This document shows positions 21,621 to 32,342 of a stretch of 64,000 bases of DNA, one piece after another. Below the pieces are notes generated by a model that did no database searches, was not told the DNA's origin, and saw only the letters and a list, made by a program, of their open reading frames with translations. Numbering within the stretch: the stretch's first letter is position 1; every line of letters begins with the position of its first letter. The DNA comes from Andrena cerasifolii. Lineage: Eukaryota; Arthropoda; Insecta; Hymenoptera; Andrenidae. Location of the stretch: contig NC_135118.1 in assembly GCF_050908995.1 (NCBI RefSeq), positions 1,178,001 through 1,242,000 on the forward strand, given 5' to 3'. Position numbers and translations under genes: made by a program.

Positions 21621-23709
21621 ATGAAAGAATTCGCGCAAGTAGAACGTCAACTGCGGGATCAAGCCGCCCAATTGATTTCGCGAGATGAACATCTCGCGTG
21701 GGAGGAACAATGCAGCGAGTGCCTCGAATCGTTGGAAGAATACAGTCGAGTGAAACGTCCTCGATTATCGATCGGCGTTCAACAATCATTGGTTGCTCGA
21801 ATCACACATCTCGAAGGATTAAAATATTCGTTGCGCAAATGTTTCTTGCATGAAGGTGCTGGGCATTCGAGCACGGGACTTTTGTGGCGCGAAATAGACA
21901 CTGCTTTCGATAGTCGCGTATTAACTGGGGCAGTGGTCAATTCTAATTACATCGAACCCCGCAACATCCTTGAGGATGCGGAGAGCATTGTGCTAGAGCA
22001 TATGCAAGACACTTTGGAGAAACATAAATGTCTCAAAGTGAATACTGTGTTAAATGGTGAATTTGTGGCGGGTGACAAACATGCGAGTAAAAGCATCAAT
22101 ACCCGAAACTGCGAACTTCTTTACACATCCGATCTGCAGGAGTTGTACCAGCGGAACGTCGTCAAGCCCAACCTGACATTGTTGGAAGAATTCCAGGAAC
22201 GTGACAACGGATGGGCATTGACTAGAATCCTCAACCTGTCCGTCAATGCGAATAAGTATAATCCGCTGCATGCGGGGTGCCACTTCGAGTTGCCGCGGCA
22301 ATTATTGTTAAAGAGAGCGACGATTAGTGTGCAATCCGAAGATAATGCGTGTTTCGCGTGGGCAATAGTTGCTGCCTTACATCCAGTCGAAAGACACTCT
22401 GATCGTCCAAGTTCATTTCCACATTATACATTGTTGCTAAATCTTCGGGACATTGAGTTTCCAATGTCCATGAAGCAAATCGCAAAGTTTGAACAGCTGA
22501 ACAACATATCAGTGAATGTGTACAGTTTCAAGGAGACGGAAAAGGCATTAACAATCATTTCGCTGCGTCTCACCAACCAAAAGAGGGATCGGCACGTCAA
22601 CCTGCTCTACACACCGAAGCCAGAACACGGCGATGTAGGGTACTTTGTGTACATCAAGGACATGTCCCGGCTGGTGAGCGCCCATTTGAGTAAGAAGAAG
22701 GCAAAGAAATTCATCTGTGACCGGTATGTATACAGGGTGTCCCAAAAATGTCGGAGTTCCTTGAAAAGGGTGACTCAGGGGGTGATTTGAAACAACTTTT
22801 TCCTTAGCGAAAATATTGTCCGAAGCTTCGTTAACGAGATATTAACAAAAACCCCCGACCAATCAGAGCGCGCGCCTTCCGCCCGAGCGCCCGTTGTTGC
22901 GTTGGCTACGCGGTAGGCGGCTGCGCTTGTACTACGAAGGTACGAACAAGCAAGTCGGCATGCATCGAAGGAAACCGCGTTACACAGTTTTTTTTAAAGC
23001 AGAATCTTAAATAATAATTGTTTGAAGTGAGAGAAGCAGAAATACGTACATTTCATTTTCAAATAAGGCATAAACGAAAAGGTAATGTAACAGAAAATGT
23101 ACGACAAGTGATCGTAATTCGTTATTGAGGTAAAAACTACTGAGATAGTTTAATCACGGCCAACATAACTAAATGTAAAAAATAATATTAGGTGTATGAA
23201 TAAATTCTTTCAGACTGGATTTACATAATCGGTATGAAGCAACCGAATTTCTATCGCAGTGATATTCGTAAGCTACCAGAAACATGGCAAAAGGTAATTA
23301 ACAATAATGGAAATTACTTTGATGGTTGAGTTGTTTTCATACTTTTAAATCAAACTGTTATTGAACCCTAAAATCGAACAGAATTTGTTTCTACACCTAA
23401 TAATCACTAATAAATTAAATAACACTCACGCCTACGAGCATTCCTTTCCTTTCTTTCCTTCCTTTTCGGAAACCTGCGTCACTAAGTAGGTCACTGTGCC
23501 GATCCTGGTCATCGGAGGACGAAAAGATTTATGGTAGGGTTGCGCCCAGTACTCAGCTGATCGCAGGTATACGACACCACCCGAAGGTAAGGATCGCAAC
23601 GTCAAGTGCGTCCGGGTTAATGTACCGAATATTCACTTCACTGCACGGCCACTAACACTGATCACTTAATTTACTTTTCATGGAGCGTGTTGTTCCTACG
23701 TCATAAAAT

Positions 23710-23729
23710 TGGTGGCCCCGAAAGGGGCC
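23710..23729 (-). terminator. Histone-mRNA-type 3' stem-loop
   Basis: On the minus strand: GGCCCC, loop TTTC, GGGGCC, followed directly by ACCA. This fits the animal replication-dependent histone 3'-end pattern (six-base-pair stem, UUUC loop, ACC(C)A tail) at every constrained position. It lies about 40 bp downstream of the minus-strand transposase fragment. No histone coding sequence is present nearby. Confidence 0.45.
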
Positions 23730-23768
23730 GATTACTGTTAGTTGAGCAGTTGCTTGATGTGACCACCC

Positions 23769-24026
23769 TCAGCGTCTATGCAGGCCTTGCGGCATCATTG
23801 ACTCCGTTGAGAATAATCTTGACGCCAAACGCCGAATCGTACCCACGCTGGGGGTTTGGATGTACGGGTATTCCCGTGCAAACTCTCGCGCAGTAGCACT
23901 TGCGTTCCCGTTCTTCCGGGCATACACCCAGAATATCGCGTAATATTCTTGTGCGGAGAACATTTCTGGGACGAAATTGCTAGCTGACTGACAGGATTTT
24001 TTCCAAGCAACTTCCTCTACTCCCAA
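23769..24026 (-). pseudogene. N-terminal helix-turn-helix domain of a mariner-like transposase, truncated
   Basis: Eighty-five codons with MFSAQEYYAIFWVYARKNGN, then ASATAREFAREYP and PSVGTIRRLASRLF. This is the helix-turn-helix pattern (EYY...GNA..AAR.Y...P..P...TI.RL) found at the start of many insect Tc1/mariner-related transposases. The catalytic DDE part is absent, so this is a remnant. It is probably the gene of the element that begins at 22733. Confidence 0.6.
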
Positions 24027-24523
24027 GTAGTTTCTCTCGTTCCATTATGAGTTATCTCCCACCAGGACAAGAGGCTGTAGGTAAAAAGAAGCCAGCACAT
24101 TTTCGAAACACACGTGCCTTGCAGAAGTGCAAGGAACGAACCATCCTACACTTTCACATAAGTCCGCGCTCCGTCCTTTTACTGCCAATGTACCCGTTGC
24201 TTCGAGATAGACAGCAGACACCACGTGTTTCGGTTCGACAGGGCCCGAAAAGAATAGAAACAGAAAGTCTTTGAGTTGCTATAAAGAAGAAAAGGCATAC
24301 CATTGCTGTTTCCGTTTTCCGATACCCTGAGTTCACGTCTGCTACGAGCCGGAACCAGCTAAGCCATAAATTACCCAAAACAAATCGTTCTCTACCGCCG
24401 GAAGGAACGACTTCCATTCGTGGTGTATGCCGATTTGGAGTGCGTCCTTAAGAAATCAGCAGACAGTGAGAAGGATGAGGAGGACCACAAATTGTGTGCA
24501 TATCAACATCATAAGGTGCATAG

Positions 24524-27223
24524 TAAGGTGGTCCTTATATGGGTGAAATTTTTTTTCTCGAATTTATGACGGGGCACCATCTCATTTGATTTTCTACCCT
24601 ACGAAACTATTTCAGTAATTTCTTCACAATTTTTTAACAATATTTGTGGGTCGCTACCAAGGTTTGAATTTTAAAGGAAAAAATGAAAACACTGTATTAA
24701 TTGCTCATTTGTATTTATTGATATAAAACATTTACCATGCAAAATTATTGTTTAGATTACAAATTAGGATACCTCTTAATATTAAAAACATTCATAATCT
24801 GGATACAAGGATTGATTTTTTTGTATCAGGGTATTTCTTCCGTACACTTTTACCAACAAAAGCAAGTATTGCTTTTGCTTTTCATCTGTTGTCATCAGTT
24901 TATTATATTCCTCAATTAAAGCAACACTATGATGAGCAATATCATTTACTACCCGCATAGAATGGACGATTTTCTTCGCAGCCTTAAAATTGGCGTCATC
25001 CTTCCAAGTTACATGTTTATTCAAAAACTGTGATAAGGTACCCAGTATCTGGAAAAATCTTAAGGAGTTGCTGGTCACAAAATCTTCGATGCTTTTTTCA
25101 GTGATGTGTTTGATATCATTGCTTTTTCTTTTTGGACAATCCTCTACACCTTCGATTTTTAGTGCATCTATGAATTTTTTCTTATCTTGAACTGAAAGTT
25201 CGTCGTCAAAAAACAAGCAAAAGACACCAGCTCTTGCGACAAGTGCCATAAATGGCCCAGTACTATTTTCATGGCGACATTGCCCATCGTTTGGTTTATA
25301 CTTTGAAAGGCTATAAGGTCTTTTAATAATTGTAAGTCGTTTCTCAGTGCTGACCATCCGGCAGGGGCTTGAAACCAGTATTTTATATATATATATATCA
25401 TGACTATGAAAATACAAATATCTATCCCAGCTTTCTCTTCCTTTTTCGTCAGTTTAAACTGATGTTTAAATAGGAAAATCTTCAAGTAATACATAGCTTT
25501 CGCCATTCATCTATGTTCACACGTAAACTCGATGCGACCCGTGTTTTATTTTCGAGTCGACGAAGGTTGTAAGGGTTCGTCCGAATGTCTTGACACCGAA
25601 ATCACGTGGATACCCTAGACGCGTTACCGAATGAGGGCTAATAATTTGATGCACAGTTGTTTAACAAGTAATAACAAAAAATAACTATATTTGATTAAAC
25701 TGTGAAATAAGTAATTAGAGGAACAAGTAAACAGTGAATTGTGAATGTTAATATGGTTCGTGTGAGTCAGGTACGAACGTGTATCCTCTTTTTGAGTATG
25801 ACCTTTCGGTCGAGAGCTTTTTCTAAGACTGGTTTCAGTTGACCCACCGCTGGACTCGTCCGATTTCTTAAAGTGAATCTGGCGTGGTCGCATTGACCCG
25901 ATTGGCCAACGTTGTCAGTGTCAACCAATCGGGTAATTTCCCTAGGACCAAAGGCGCCATCTATTCCCTGCGCCCTTGGCGCGCCTTTTCTGGGAAAGTG
26001 GTTGCATTTGGCGGGAATCGCTCTGTAAAGAAATTTGACGGCAAAGTTTTCCTACCTGCCTGCGTAAGGCGGCAAGATAGCGCAAGGACACCCACATCTG
26101 CGTTGCACTTAATTTAGAGACATCAAGGCTAGCAGCTAAGTGGCTATTAATGATGTCTTTTCGAGCTCGCTTTTGTGACGGTTCCGCTTTTGAAGATTCT
26201 GATAAGACTTCGAAATCAGATACAGTTGTTTCTTCGCTGGTCTTAGAAGAAGAAAGTAAGCACTTTTCTGTCAAAGCCGAGATACTTCTGTCTTCACGTT
26301 CACGTAATTTTTTAAGACGTTCTGCATTCTGTTTCGATTTCTCACTTTTTCTCAAACTTTTTTTATCTACTCAACCAATTAAACCTCGGCAACCTTTCTG
26401 TCGTTGAGCTAATAAAAACTGCTTATCCTCTTAAATAGTCATAATACTTAAAGCTGCAGAGTGAGCGATATCAAACAAATCTTCTAATTTTTCTCGCCAA
26501 TCTTGTTCTTTCTTCTTTAATGCTTCCGAACGTTTTTTTTTGTTCTCTTTATTTTTTTTTTCAGATTCTGCTACTCTTTGAAGTGTTTTCCTATTTTACT
26601 GATTACATGTTTTTTTCAATCTCGTTGGTATACCAGCTTTTTCCCACAAATTTATCACTTTGCATGTAGCCACAGTCACAGAATCACAAATGGTTTTCTT
26701 TTCTTCGCTTTTGTAGTAAAAAAATAAACGTAATACTTCACCAATAGAAGGTAACTTTGACTGATTCCGATTTGGTAGTGACTGACCGATAAACCACATG
26801 TTGGTTTTATTTCTAGTTAGTGAACTCGCGCCACTACTTGTAGACGCCATGCCAAGTCGAAACAACTGTGTATGCTTTGGTGAAAAATGCGCTAATGACT
26901 AATTTCCAACTGAAGTGCGGGGCGGGGCTCAACCTCGACGCGTAGGCGCAGGAAAGGAGTAGGGGATGCGGTTGACTAAAGTGAGTCTCTCTGCATGCTA
27001 TTTCACTTTAAAATAGGCTAATAAACATGCTGGAGTCAATTAGCGAGATTCATGGTTGAAGTGGCCATATTATGCTTTTTCTGAAAGTTTAACTGCTGGT
27101 AGCGACCTCTAAAACCTTTCGACAAATTAAATAAAAAAATTCTAATTTATATTTTAGGGTAGAGAATCATATGACTGGGTGCCGCGGTAATTATTCAAAA
27201 GTCGAAAAATAAGGACCAACCTA
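24524..27223 (-). mobile_element. 2.7-kb DNA transposon (hAT-like?) inserted in polymerase B
   Basis: The ends are inverted: TAAGGTGGTCCTTAT at 24524 and its near-complement ATAAGGACCAACCTA ending at 27223, with further inverted similarity inside (GGGCACC...TACCCT). The flanks GTGCATAG (24516-24523) and GTGCACAA (27224-27231) match at 6 of 8 positions, suggesting an aged 8-bp duplication as made by hAT and P elements. Polymerase B coding is present right up to both sides. The single gene is on the minus strand. Confidence 0.7.
24782..26865 (-). pseudogene. Decayed transposase-like gene of the 2.7-kb element
   Basis: Three minus-strand pieces. The N-terminal piece at 26865-26596 has KLPSIGEVLRLFFYY and VINLWEKAGIPTRLKK. 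The middle piece at 26355-25942 is lysine/serine-rich with HLAASLDVSKLSATQ. The C-terminal piece at 25417-24782 has IEDFVTSNSLRFFQILG, VVNDIAHHSVALIEEYN and TTDEKQKQYLLLLVK. These conserved strings belong to a family I have seen as uncharacterised proteins of many arthropods and cnidarians. Its superfamily is uncertain. Stops and frameshifts separate the pieces. Confidence 0.6.
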
Positions 27224-28905
27224 GTGCACAATATCGGATATTATATGCATTTTTTCGTACGATTCATCGTTATCAGCATATCGATATCAGCGTGACGCGG
27301 ATTGCGTTTCATGGTTCGTCAAAGAAGTAAAAAATTTTGGGGATTTTGCTAAACACATTCTGGCCAATAATGTTCCCATGGGAAAGTTGACGAAAGACCA
27401 GTAGCGGGCATTTCACAGCGCGACGCAATGTCACATTTGTGAAAAACGAATCGAGACTGGCGATAAACGAGTGCGCGTTCATTGCCATCTATCTGGGCAG
27501 TTTAGAGGCCCCGCACATTCGAAGTGTAATTTAAATTATAAAAATTCATTTTGCATTCCAATAGTTTTCCATAATATATCCGGCTATGATTCACATTTTA
27601 TTATCGAGGAAATAGCTACCGCTTTCGAAGGTCATGCTGATGTATTGCCTATAACTAAAGAAAAATATATTTCATTCATGAAAAATGTCGAATATACGAC
27701 TGAACAATCAAAGACGCGAAATTGTATTAAATTGCGATTCATCGATTCGTACAAATTTGTAAACACCAGTCTCGACAAATCAGCATCTTTTCTTATCATA
27801 GACAAATTAAAAAATTTAAGATCCAATTTGAAAAATTATCCGCTAGCGATTTCGATTTATTGGCGCGAAAGGGTGTCGTTCCATATGAATACCATTTGAT
27901 TCCGCGTACAAGGTGCGGCACACATGCTTACCGCCGCACGAGTTAATCTACAGTTCGTTAACGGGTGAGACTGTATTCGAGAGCGATTACGCACATGTCG
28001 AGACTGTCTGGCAGCGTTTCGACATTAGAACCTTGGGTGAATACAGCGAGTTGTATTTGAAAACAGATGTCTTGATTGGCAAATATTTTAGAAAATTTTC
28101 GCGAAAATTGTATCAAGAGTTACGGATTAGATGCTGCACATTATTATATTTTGCCTGGTTTCACATGGGATGCCATGCTAAAACATACCAAAATTACATT
28201 CTAATTACTCACCCACGTCGATATGGTCATGTTTATTGAACGTGGTGTACGTAGTGGTTTAAGTCAATGTTCTGGAAGATATGCACAAGCCAATAACAAG
28301 TACATGCCATCTTACGATGCATCGGTACAGTCATCGTAGTGCATGTACTTTGACGTAAACAATTTGTATGGTTAGGCAATGGTGCCAGCCCTTGCCATAC
28401 GCCAAATTTGAATGGGTCGAAGATGTTGAAAATTTTTATGTTTCTTCAATCGCTGTCGATACGCCCACGGAATACATTCGCGAGGTATGACTTACCATTC
28501 TGCCCGGCGCATGCCAAACCACCTGGCAAAAGACAGGACAAGCTACTCGCGACATTATACGATAAACAGCGTTATGTTATCCACTACCGCTGCTTGCAGT
28601 AATACAAAGATACACCGCATGCTGCAATTCGCTCAATCCCCCTGGCTCCGCGATTACATCGAACTCAATACACGATTTAGAACAAACGCGACAACCGACT
28701 TTGAAAAAAGTTTGTACAAATTGATGAATAACGTGGTATTCAGTAAAACTATGAAAAATATACGAAATCATGTAGACGTAAAACTTTTAACATATTGGGA
28801 TGGACGACGCGGTGCGGAGGCAATGATCGCAATACCATTTTTCCACAGCAGAAGCATTTTTTCGGAACATTTAATCGCTGTCGAATTGCGAAAACTCGAG
28901 GTGGT

Positions 28906-29130
28906 CAAAGGTGGTTGGAGCGCCTCAGGCCCGTACCATATGAACCGCGCGTGGCGCATTGGGCGACATTGTATCAGTAGGTTTCCTCATCGTCCCAGAG
29001 AGCACGATTTTGGATGCATTTTTGTTTTGTCAACGCGCCACGCGTGGTTCACGTGCTACAGGCTTGAGGCGCTCCAAGCACCTAGGCCGCCGCGAGGGCC
29101 AAGACGCGCGGCGGGAGAAAGCAGGCGTTG
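28906..29130. repeat. Short inverted-repeat insertion between Polinton genes
   Basis: TTGGAGCGCCTCAGGCCCGT at 28916 and its complement at about 29060-29085 bound about 160 bp, with inner arms GAACCGCGCGTGGCGCATTG and inverse. It separates the last recognisable polymerase segment from the minus-strand gene block, so it is probably a MITE. Confidence 0.55.
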
Positions 29131-29134
29131 TCTC

Positions 29135-29380
29135 TAAAAATCGGCCGCTGTGTTCATTTAATTCCCAAGCCTGTTTTAAGGGTTCAACAATAGGTTTAAA
29201 GTATATTTCCAACGCGATATCTTCCTCCATCTTGCCAGTCTTCAAAGCCTGATGTTTCTTGCGAATGGATTCGCTGATTTTTGCAATTTCCTTCGCTATT
29301 CTCTCGCGATACTTAATCTTCAGACTACTGATCATCGTTGTATCGCAGACGTTGCGTTCCCACCGACGTGTTGACGACAA
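29135..29380 (-). pseudogene. Conserved small Polinton-associated protein, unknown function
   Basis: The minus-strand frame from 29380 reads through LKIKYRERIAKEIAKIS and ESIRKKHQALKTGKMEED to IVEPLKQAWELN, a highly charged helical protein, and is then cut by the 28906-29130 insertion. I have seen similar strings beside Polinton genes in insect assemblies but know of no function. It lies just downstream of the ATPase gene on the same strand. Confidence 0.55.
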
Positions 29381-29389
29381 TTGATTATC

Positions 29390-30152
29390 TTATGGTACCA
29401 CAAAGTCGTTAAATCCCTTTCTATAACATCCATTGGACATCGCGCTATCCTTGTCTGTTATCACGAAACCATACTCCCGCTGCCAACAATTACGACATAA
29501 TGTGCAGAATTTCTCGTAAGACATGTCAGTGTTTACGTGATCGTTGTACACATGTTTCAAGTTGGTACCATTCTGCTTAAACAGAATCAGCAGATTTGCA
29601 TTGTCGCGTATAAGATGTTTGGGAATCTTTGCATATGTCTGACAGAGATAGAAGCAGTCAACGTTCAAGTGGCATCCCATCGCAAAGTATTCCCTTCGTA
29701 TGTTGCTTTTCGCAGGTCACGTCATCAAAGATAAAAATGGAATTCGGAAGCGATTCGCTCGGTGGGATGACGTCACTGTTATTCAAAAATGTAAAGTAGC
29801 CAATTTCATCTATCGGAGTCAATAAATTCTCCAAATACTTATATTTCGGCTGTTGCAACGACTTGGAATTCACGTACACGTTCTCGAAGCGGACGCCGTG
29901 AGGACTTTCCAACAAGCTGACCAGCACGTTGGTCTTTCCACAATTTGATGGACCACAAATGAGGCAGCGTATAGTGTTTGGCAACATGCTACCATGTCTG
30001 CCTCTTGTTTTCAAAGACATCACTTGCGATTTATCTTCAAAATTTCCCACGCGTATCGTTACAGGTTGCCACACGAAACGCATCCTCTCTGCAAATCGCG
30101 AAAATGATTTTGAAACATCGAAGTGGCGACGCTCCCTGTTTATAGGCCCCAC
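29390..30152 (-). pseudogene. A32/FtsK-like genome-packaging ATPase of the Polinton, frameshifted
   Basis: The minus-strand frame from 30152 gives about 165 codons with a Walker A box CLICGPSNCGKTNVLV and a Walker B strand NSIFIFDDV, the P-loop ATPase pattern of Polintons, adintoviruses and related double-stranded DNA viruses. A second frame at 29680-29390 carries the rest (CHLNVDCFYLCQTYAKIPKH, then the conserved HVNTDMSYEKFCTLCRNCW). One frameshift near 29665 breaks it. The product would pump DNA into capsids. It is transcribed opposite to polymerase B. Confidence 0.82.
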
Positions 30153-30167
30153 GCTGAAGCAAAATAG

Positions 30168-30422
30168 CTCAGTATTATCAGCGATATTCGAGACTTAACC
30201 TCTGAGCAGCTGAAATATATACAAAAGATTATTCTACTGCGAGAGTTTCATGGGTACACTGACCAGTTGTGGGACAGACTCCCCGATCATATAAAATCCG
30301 ATCCTGAGGTTCAGCAGTATCGTCGGTGTCTGGAACATTATGATCGTCCTTGGCAGCGAACGCATATCGACGGTCCAGCACCATTGATAAAAAACTGTAG
30401 CGAATGTCGCCGACGAGAGTAA
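30168..30422 (+). pseudogene. Small Polinton gene fragment, unknown function
   Basis: An open frame with no in-frame ATG reads RDLTSEQLKYIQKIILL, then DRLPDHIKSDPEVQQYRR and KNCSECRRRE before a stop at 30420-30422. The even composition and position between the ATPase and the PLA2-like gene suggest a real small gene that has lost its start. The paired cysteines (CSEC) near the end may bind metal. I do not recognise a domain. Confidence 0.45.
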
Positions 30423-30486
30423 AGAATGGTCCGGGTTAGTTATAAACGCGCTACTTATCGAATTACATATCCCGGAATAGTTTTGC

Positions 30487-30771
30487 GGCCCAGGAACTCA
30501 TCTGGCAAAATGTTTGGCTAGAAGTGATCGAGGCGTCAATCCGTTGGACGCAGCGTGTCGCGTACACGATATTGCGTATTCGCGTAGCAACGATCTCATT
30601 GAAAGGCACGTGGCAGATAATGTACTCGCTGACAAAGCGCGAAAACGCATCGTTGCGCGAGACTCGACTCTGGGTGAAAGAGGCGCTGCTACTGCTGTTT
30701 GGTCAGCTATGAAGGCCAATAGGAAAATCGGAATGGGGATGAAAGTAAAATCCCGCAAAAGAACTGGGTAA
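30487..30771 (+). pseudogene. Phospholipase-A2-like (parvovirus VP1-type) minor virion protein, broken
   Basis: The calcium-loop pattern CGPGTHLAK and the catalytic pair in AACRVHDIAYS (His-Asp) are those of the PLA2 domain seen in parvovirus VP1 and in insect Polinton-like elements. A basic tail (KVKSRKRTG) follows. An upstream ATG at 30426 belongs to a different frame, and a stop (30478-30480) sits just before the loop, so the start is frameshifted. The 3' part is lost at about 30770, where repeat sequence begins. In parvoviruses this activity helps the particle leave the endosome; here the role is inferred only. Confidence 0.7.
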
Positions 30772-31211
30772 ACTTGTCGAAGAACTGGGACCTCGCCGAT
30801 TTCGATGAGCTTCAGATATGTTGTAAAACTCGACATTTTGAGTAACTTTTTCCTTTGAAAAAATTGGTGGTCGGCCTTAGTTTCCGAAATATTCGCAGGA
30901 AAACTTTCGCTATTATACAATCGTACTCTACGTATACGTGCACGTCCGCGACAGTGTGTGAAGCACCACGCTGTCGGCGGTTGTCTTCCGTTTCTATAAA
31001 CACTGCGCAGCAACCTACATCATGCGTATCTAACGGGTGCACGCGTGGTATCGCAGCAGCAAGGAAAGTAGTCCAACTTAAACTGAATTGCACAATACTA
31101 ACAGTACATGCTACGTTTAATTTTTTATTATAATAGAAAAATGTATTTATTCTAACGAGGTGCTACAGCCTACGTCTTCAGTATTGTTGTATAAATGTTC
31201 TTGAAATATTG
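30772..31211. repeat. Repeat sequence at the left edge of the block that interrupts the Polinton
   Basis: The phrases CTGGGTAAACTTGTCGAAGA and TTTCCGAAATATTCGCAGGA occur here, and related TTTCC[GA]AGATATT[CT]G phrases occur at 32529, 32661 and 33150, so this is dispersed repeat DNA. No ORF of interest. Confidence 0.4.
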
Positions 31212-32342
31212 CTATTTCCTGGAAAAAATATCTATTCTCTCCTGACGATCATGCGCCCTCTTAAATAAATATTCGCATAAATACGAAGGAAAATCTTCTT
31301 CATTACTTCCGTATTTCGAAATATGTCCCCGAACCTCCCTCCATGTCCTCTCTATTGACTGTGTATTAGCTTCTATATAAATGCAATTGTAGAATAAATT
31401 AAGTACAGTTTACACAAGTATAAAAACAATGTTTTGGAAATGAATTACATACTATTTTCGGGGTTAACAAAATTATATGAGTGGTTGACCGTCAAATGTG
31501 TATATCGTTCGGTGCTAAGACAATTATACGCCTTCCAACAGTCGGAAATCACAATTGTACCCGGCAATATCCATTTTTTTATGATGGTTAATAGAGTTTC
31601 GGCAGTCCTATCGTTAACTGACTCGAGGAAAACTTTCTTTGTGTCCCTTTCATAACCACCGAACACCCATTTCCCTTTTAATAGTCGTCCACGATTATAT
31701 TTACGACGCCCAAATGTTGCTTCGTCAATCTCAACGATTTTTCCAGGTCCTCCAACTTGGGAAAAATTCCGTTGAGACCAATTTACGCACACCTATGCCA
31801 CGCAAATATACAACAATTATTTCGAAATTGAGACCTAATTCTAAACAAGTTATTACAGAAAATGTTTGCTTTACATAACGTAGAATGTCTATCATAGTTA
31901 GACAGTTAAATATTTGTTCAGATAAAACAAGAATTGGGTCACTTCCGAAATCTTACTCCTCTACAAAAGCTTTACCAATCAACGAATGTATGTGACCCAA
32001 TATTTAAATTGTCTGTTATTTCGGCAAAGCGTGGTGGTGGGAACCAGAGCCATTGCGCAATGAAAGTCACGGCGGTTAATAGTGGCAGATGAACATTTGC
32101 AAACCACGTATATTTTTTGCACTTTGATAATATTTGCACTGCACTTTTTGTTTCTTTTTCTTACTTTTCACCACGTATGATATCGTGTAACACCGAAAGA
32201 ATAGTTCCTTGCGATTAAGACTTATTGTCTTATTACAACGTGGACATTGATTTGTATCTTTAAAAATATTTGTCATAATTAAAAAATCTATACACTTGTC
32301 CACAGTATCTATCCTGTGTATAAAATCAAGGAACGAGCTCAT
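31212..32342 (-). pseudogene. Merlin-type (IS1016/ISXO2-like) transposase, partly decayed
   Basis: The N-terminal frame at 32342-32076 carries a zinc-ribbon start (CPRCNKTISLNRKELFFRC). The core at 31792-31453 has GGPGKIVEIDEATFGRRKYN (first Asp), VISDCWKAY (second Asp) and HLTVNHSYNFVNP, the ISXO2/Merlin catalytic region. A GT-AG intron of 80 bp (31452-31373; GTATGT...TATATAG) then leads in phase to ANTQSIERTWREV, GSNEEDFPSYLCEYLFK and a stop at 31212-31214. Between the zinc ribbon and the core (31793-32075) the frame has stops. Merlin transposases cut and paste DNA through a DDE mechanism. I could not find the terminal repeats. Confidence 0.8.

Larger units (their letters stand above)
22733..24401. 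mobile_element. Tc1/mariner-type insertion plus other repeat sequence inside polymerase B
   Basis: Polymerase coding stops at TA (22731-22732) followed by CAGGGTGTCCCAAAAATGTC, a mariner-type end found widely in insects. Coding resumes at about 24402. I could not find the matching right end. The block holds a minus-strand transposase start (23769-24026) and, at 24180-24401, an LTR-like repeat related to 1230-1390 and 48660-48780, so it is composite. Between 22760 and 23680 I see only non-coding sequence. Confidence 0.55.
21621..28905 (+). pseudogene. Protein-primed DNA polymerase B of the Polinton, broken into several pieces
   Basis: The piece 21621-22730 (about 370 aa) is an intact N-terminal region with the ISVNVYSFKE and RHVNLLYTPK signature that precedes the catalytic part in arthropod Maverick polymerases. 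The exonuclease box VVYADLECVL follows at 24414, a FRGPAHSKCNLNYK and NISGYDSHFI region at 27498-27600, SLTGETVFESDYAHVE and LKTDVLIGKYF at 27957-28090, the DVNNLYG palm motif at 28352, and FEKSLYKLMNNVVFSKT at 28700. Two transposons (22733-24401, 24524-27223) and several stops and frameshifts interrupt it; some sequence at the first insertion is missing. It would copy the element genome by protein priming. The copy cannot be functional. Confidence 0.85.

Noticed and set aside
23690..24030. Histone gene
   Set aside because: Only the stem-loop is present; the adjacent frame is a transposase helix-turn-helix, not a histone.
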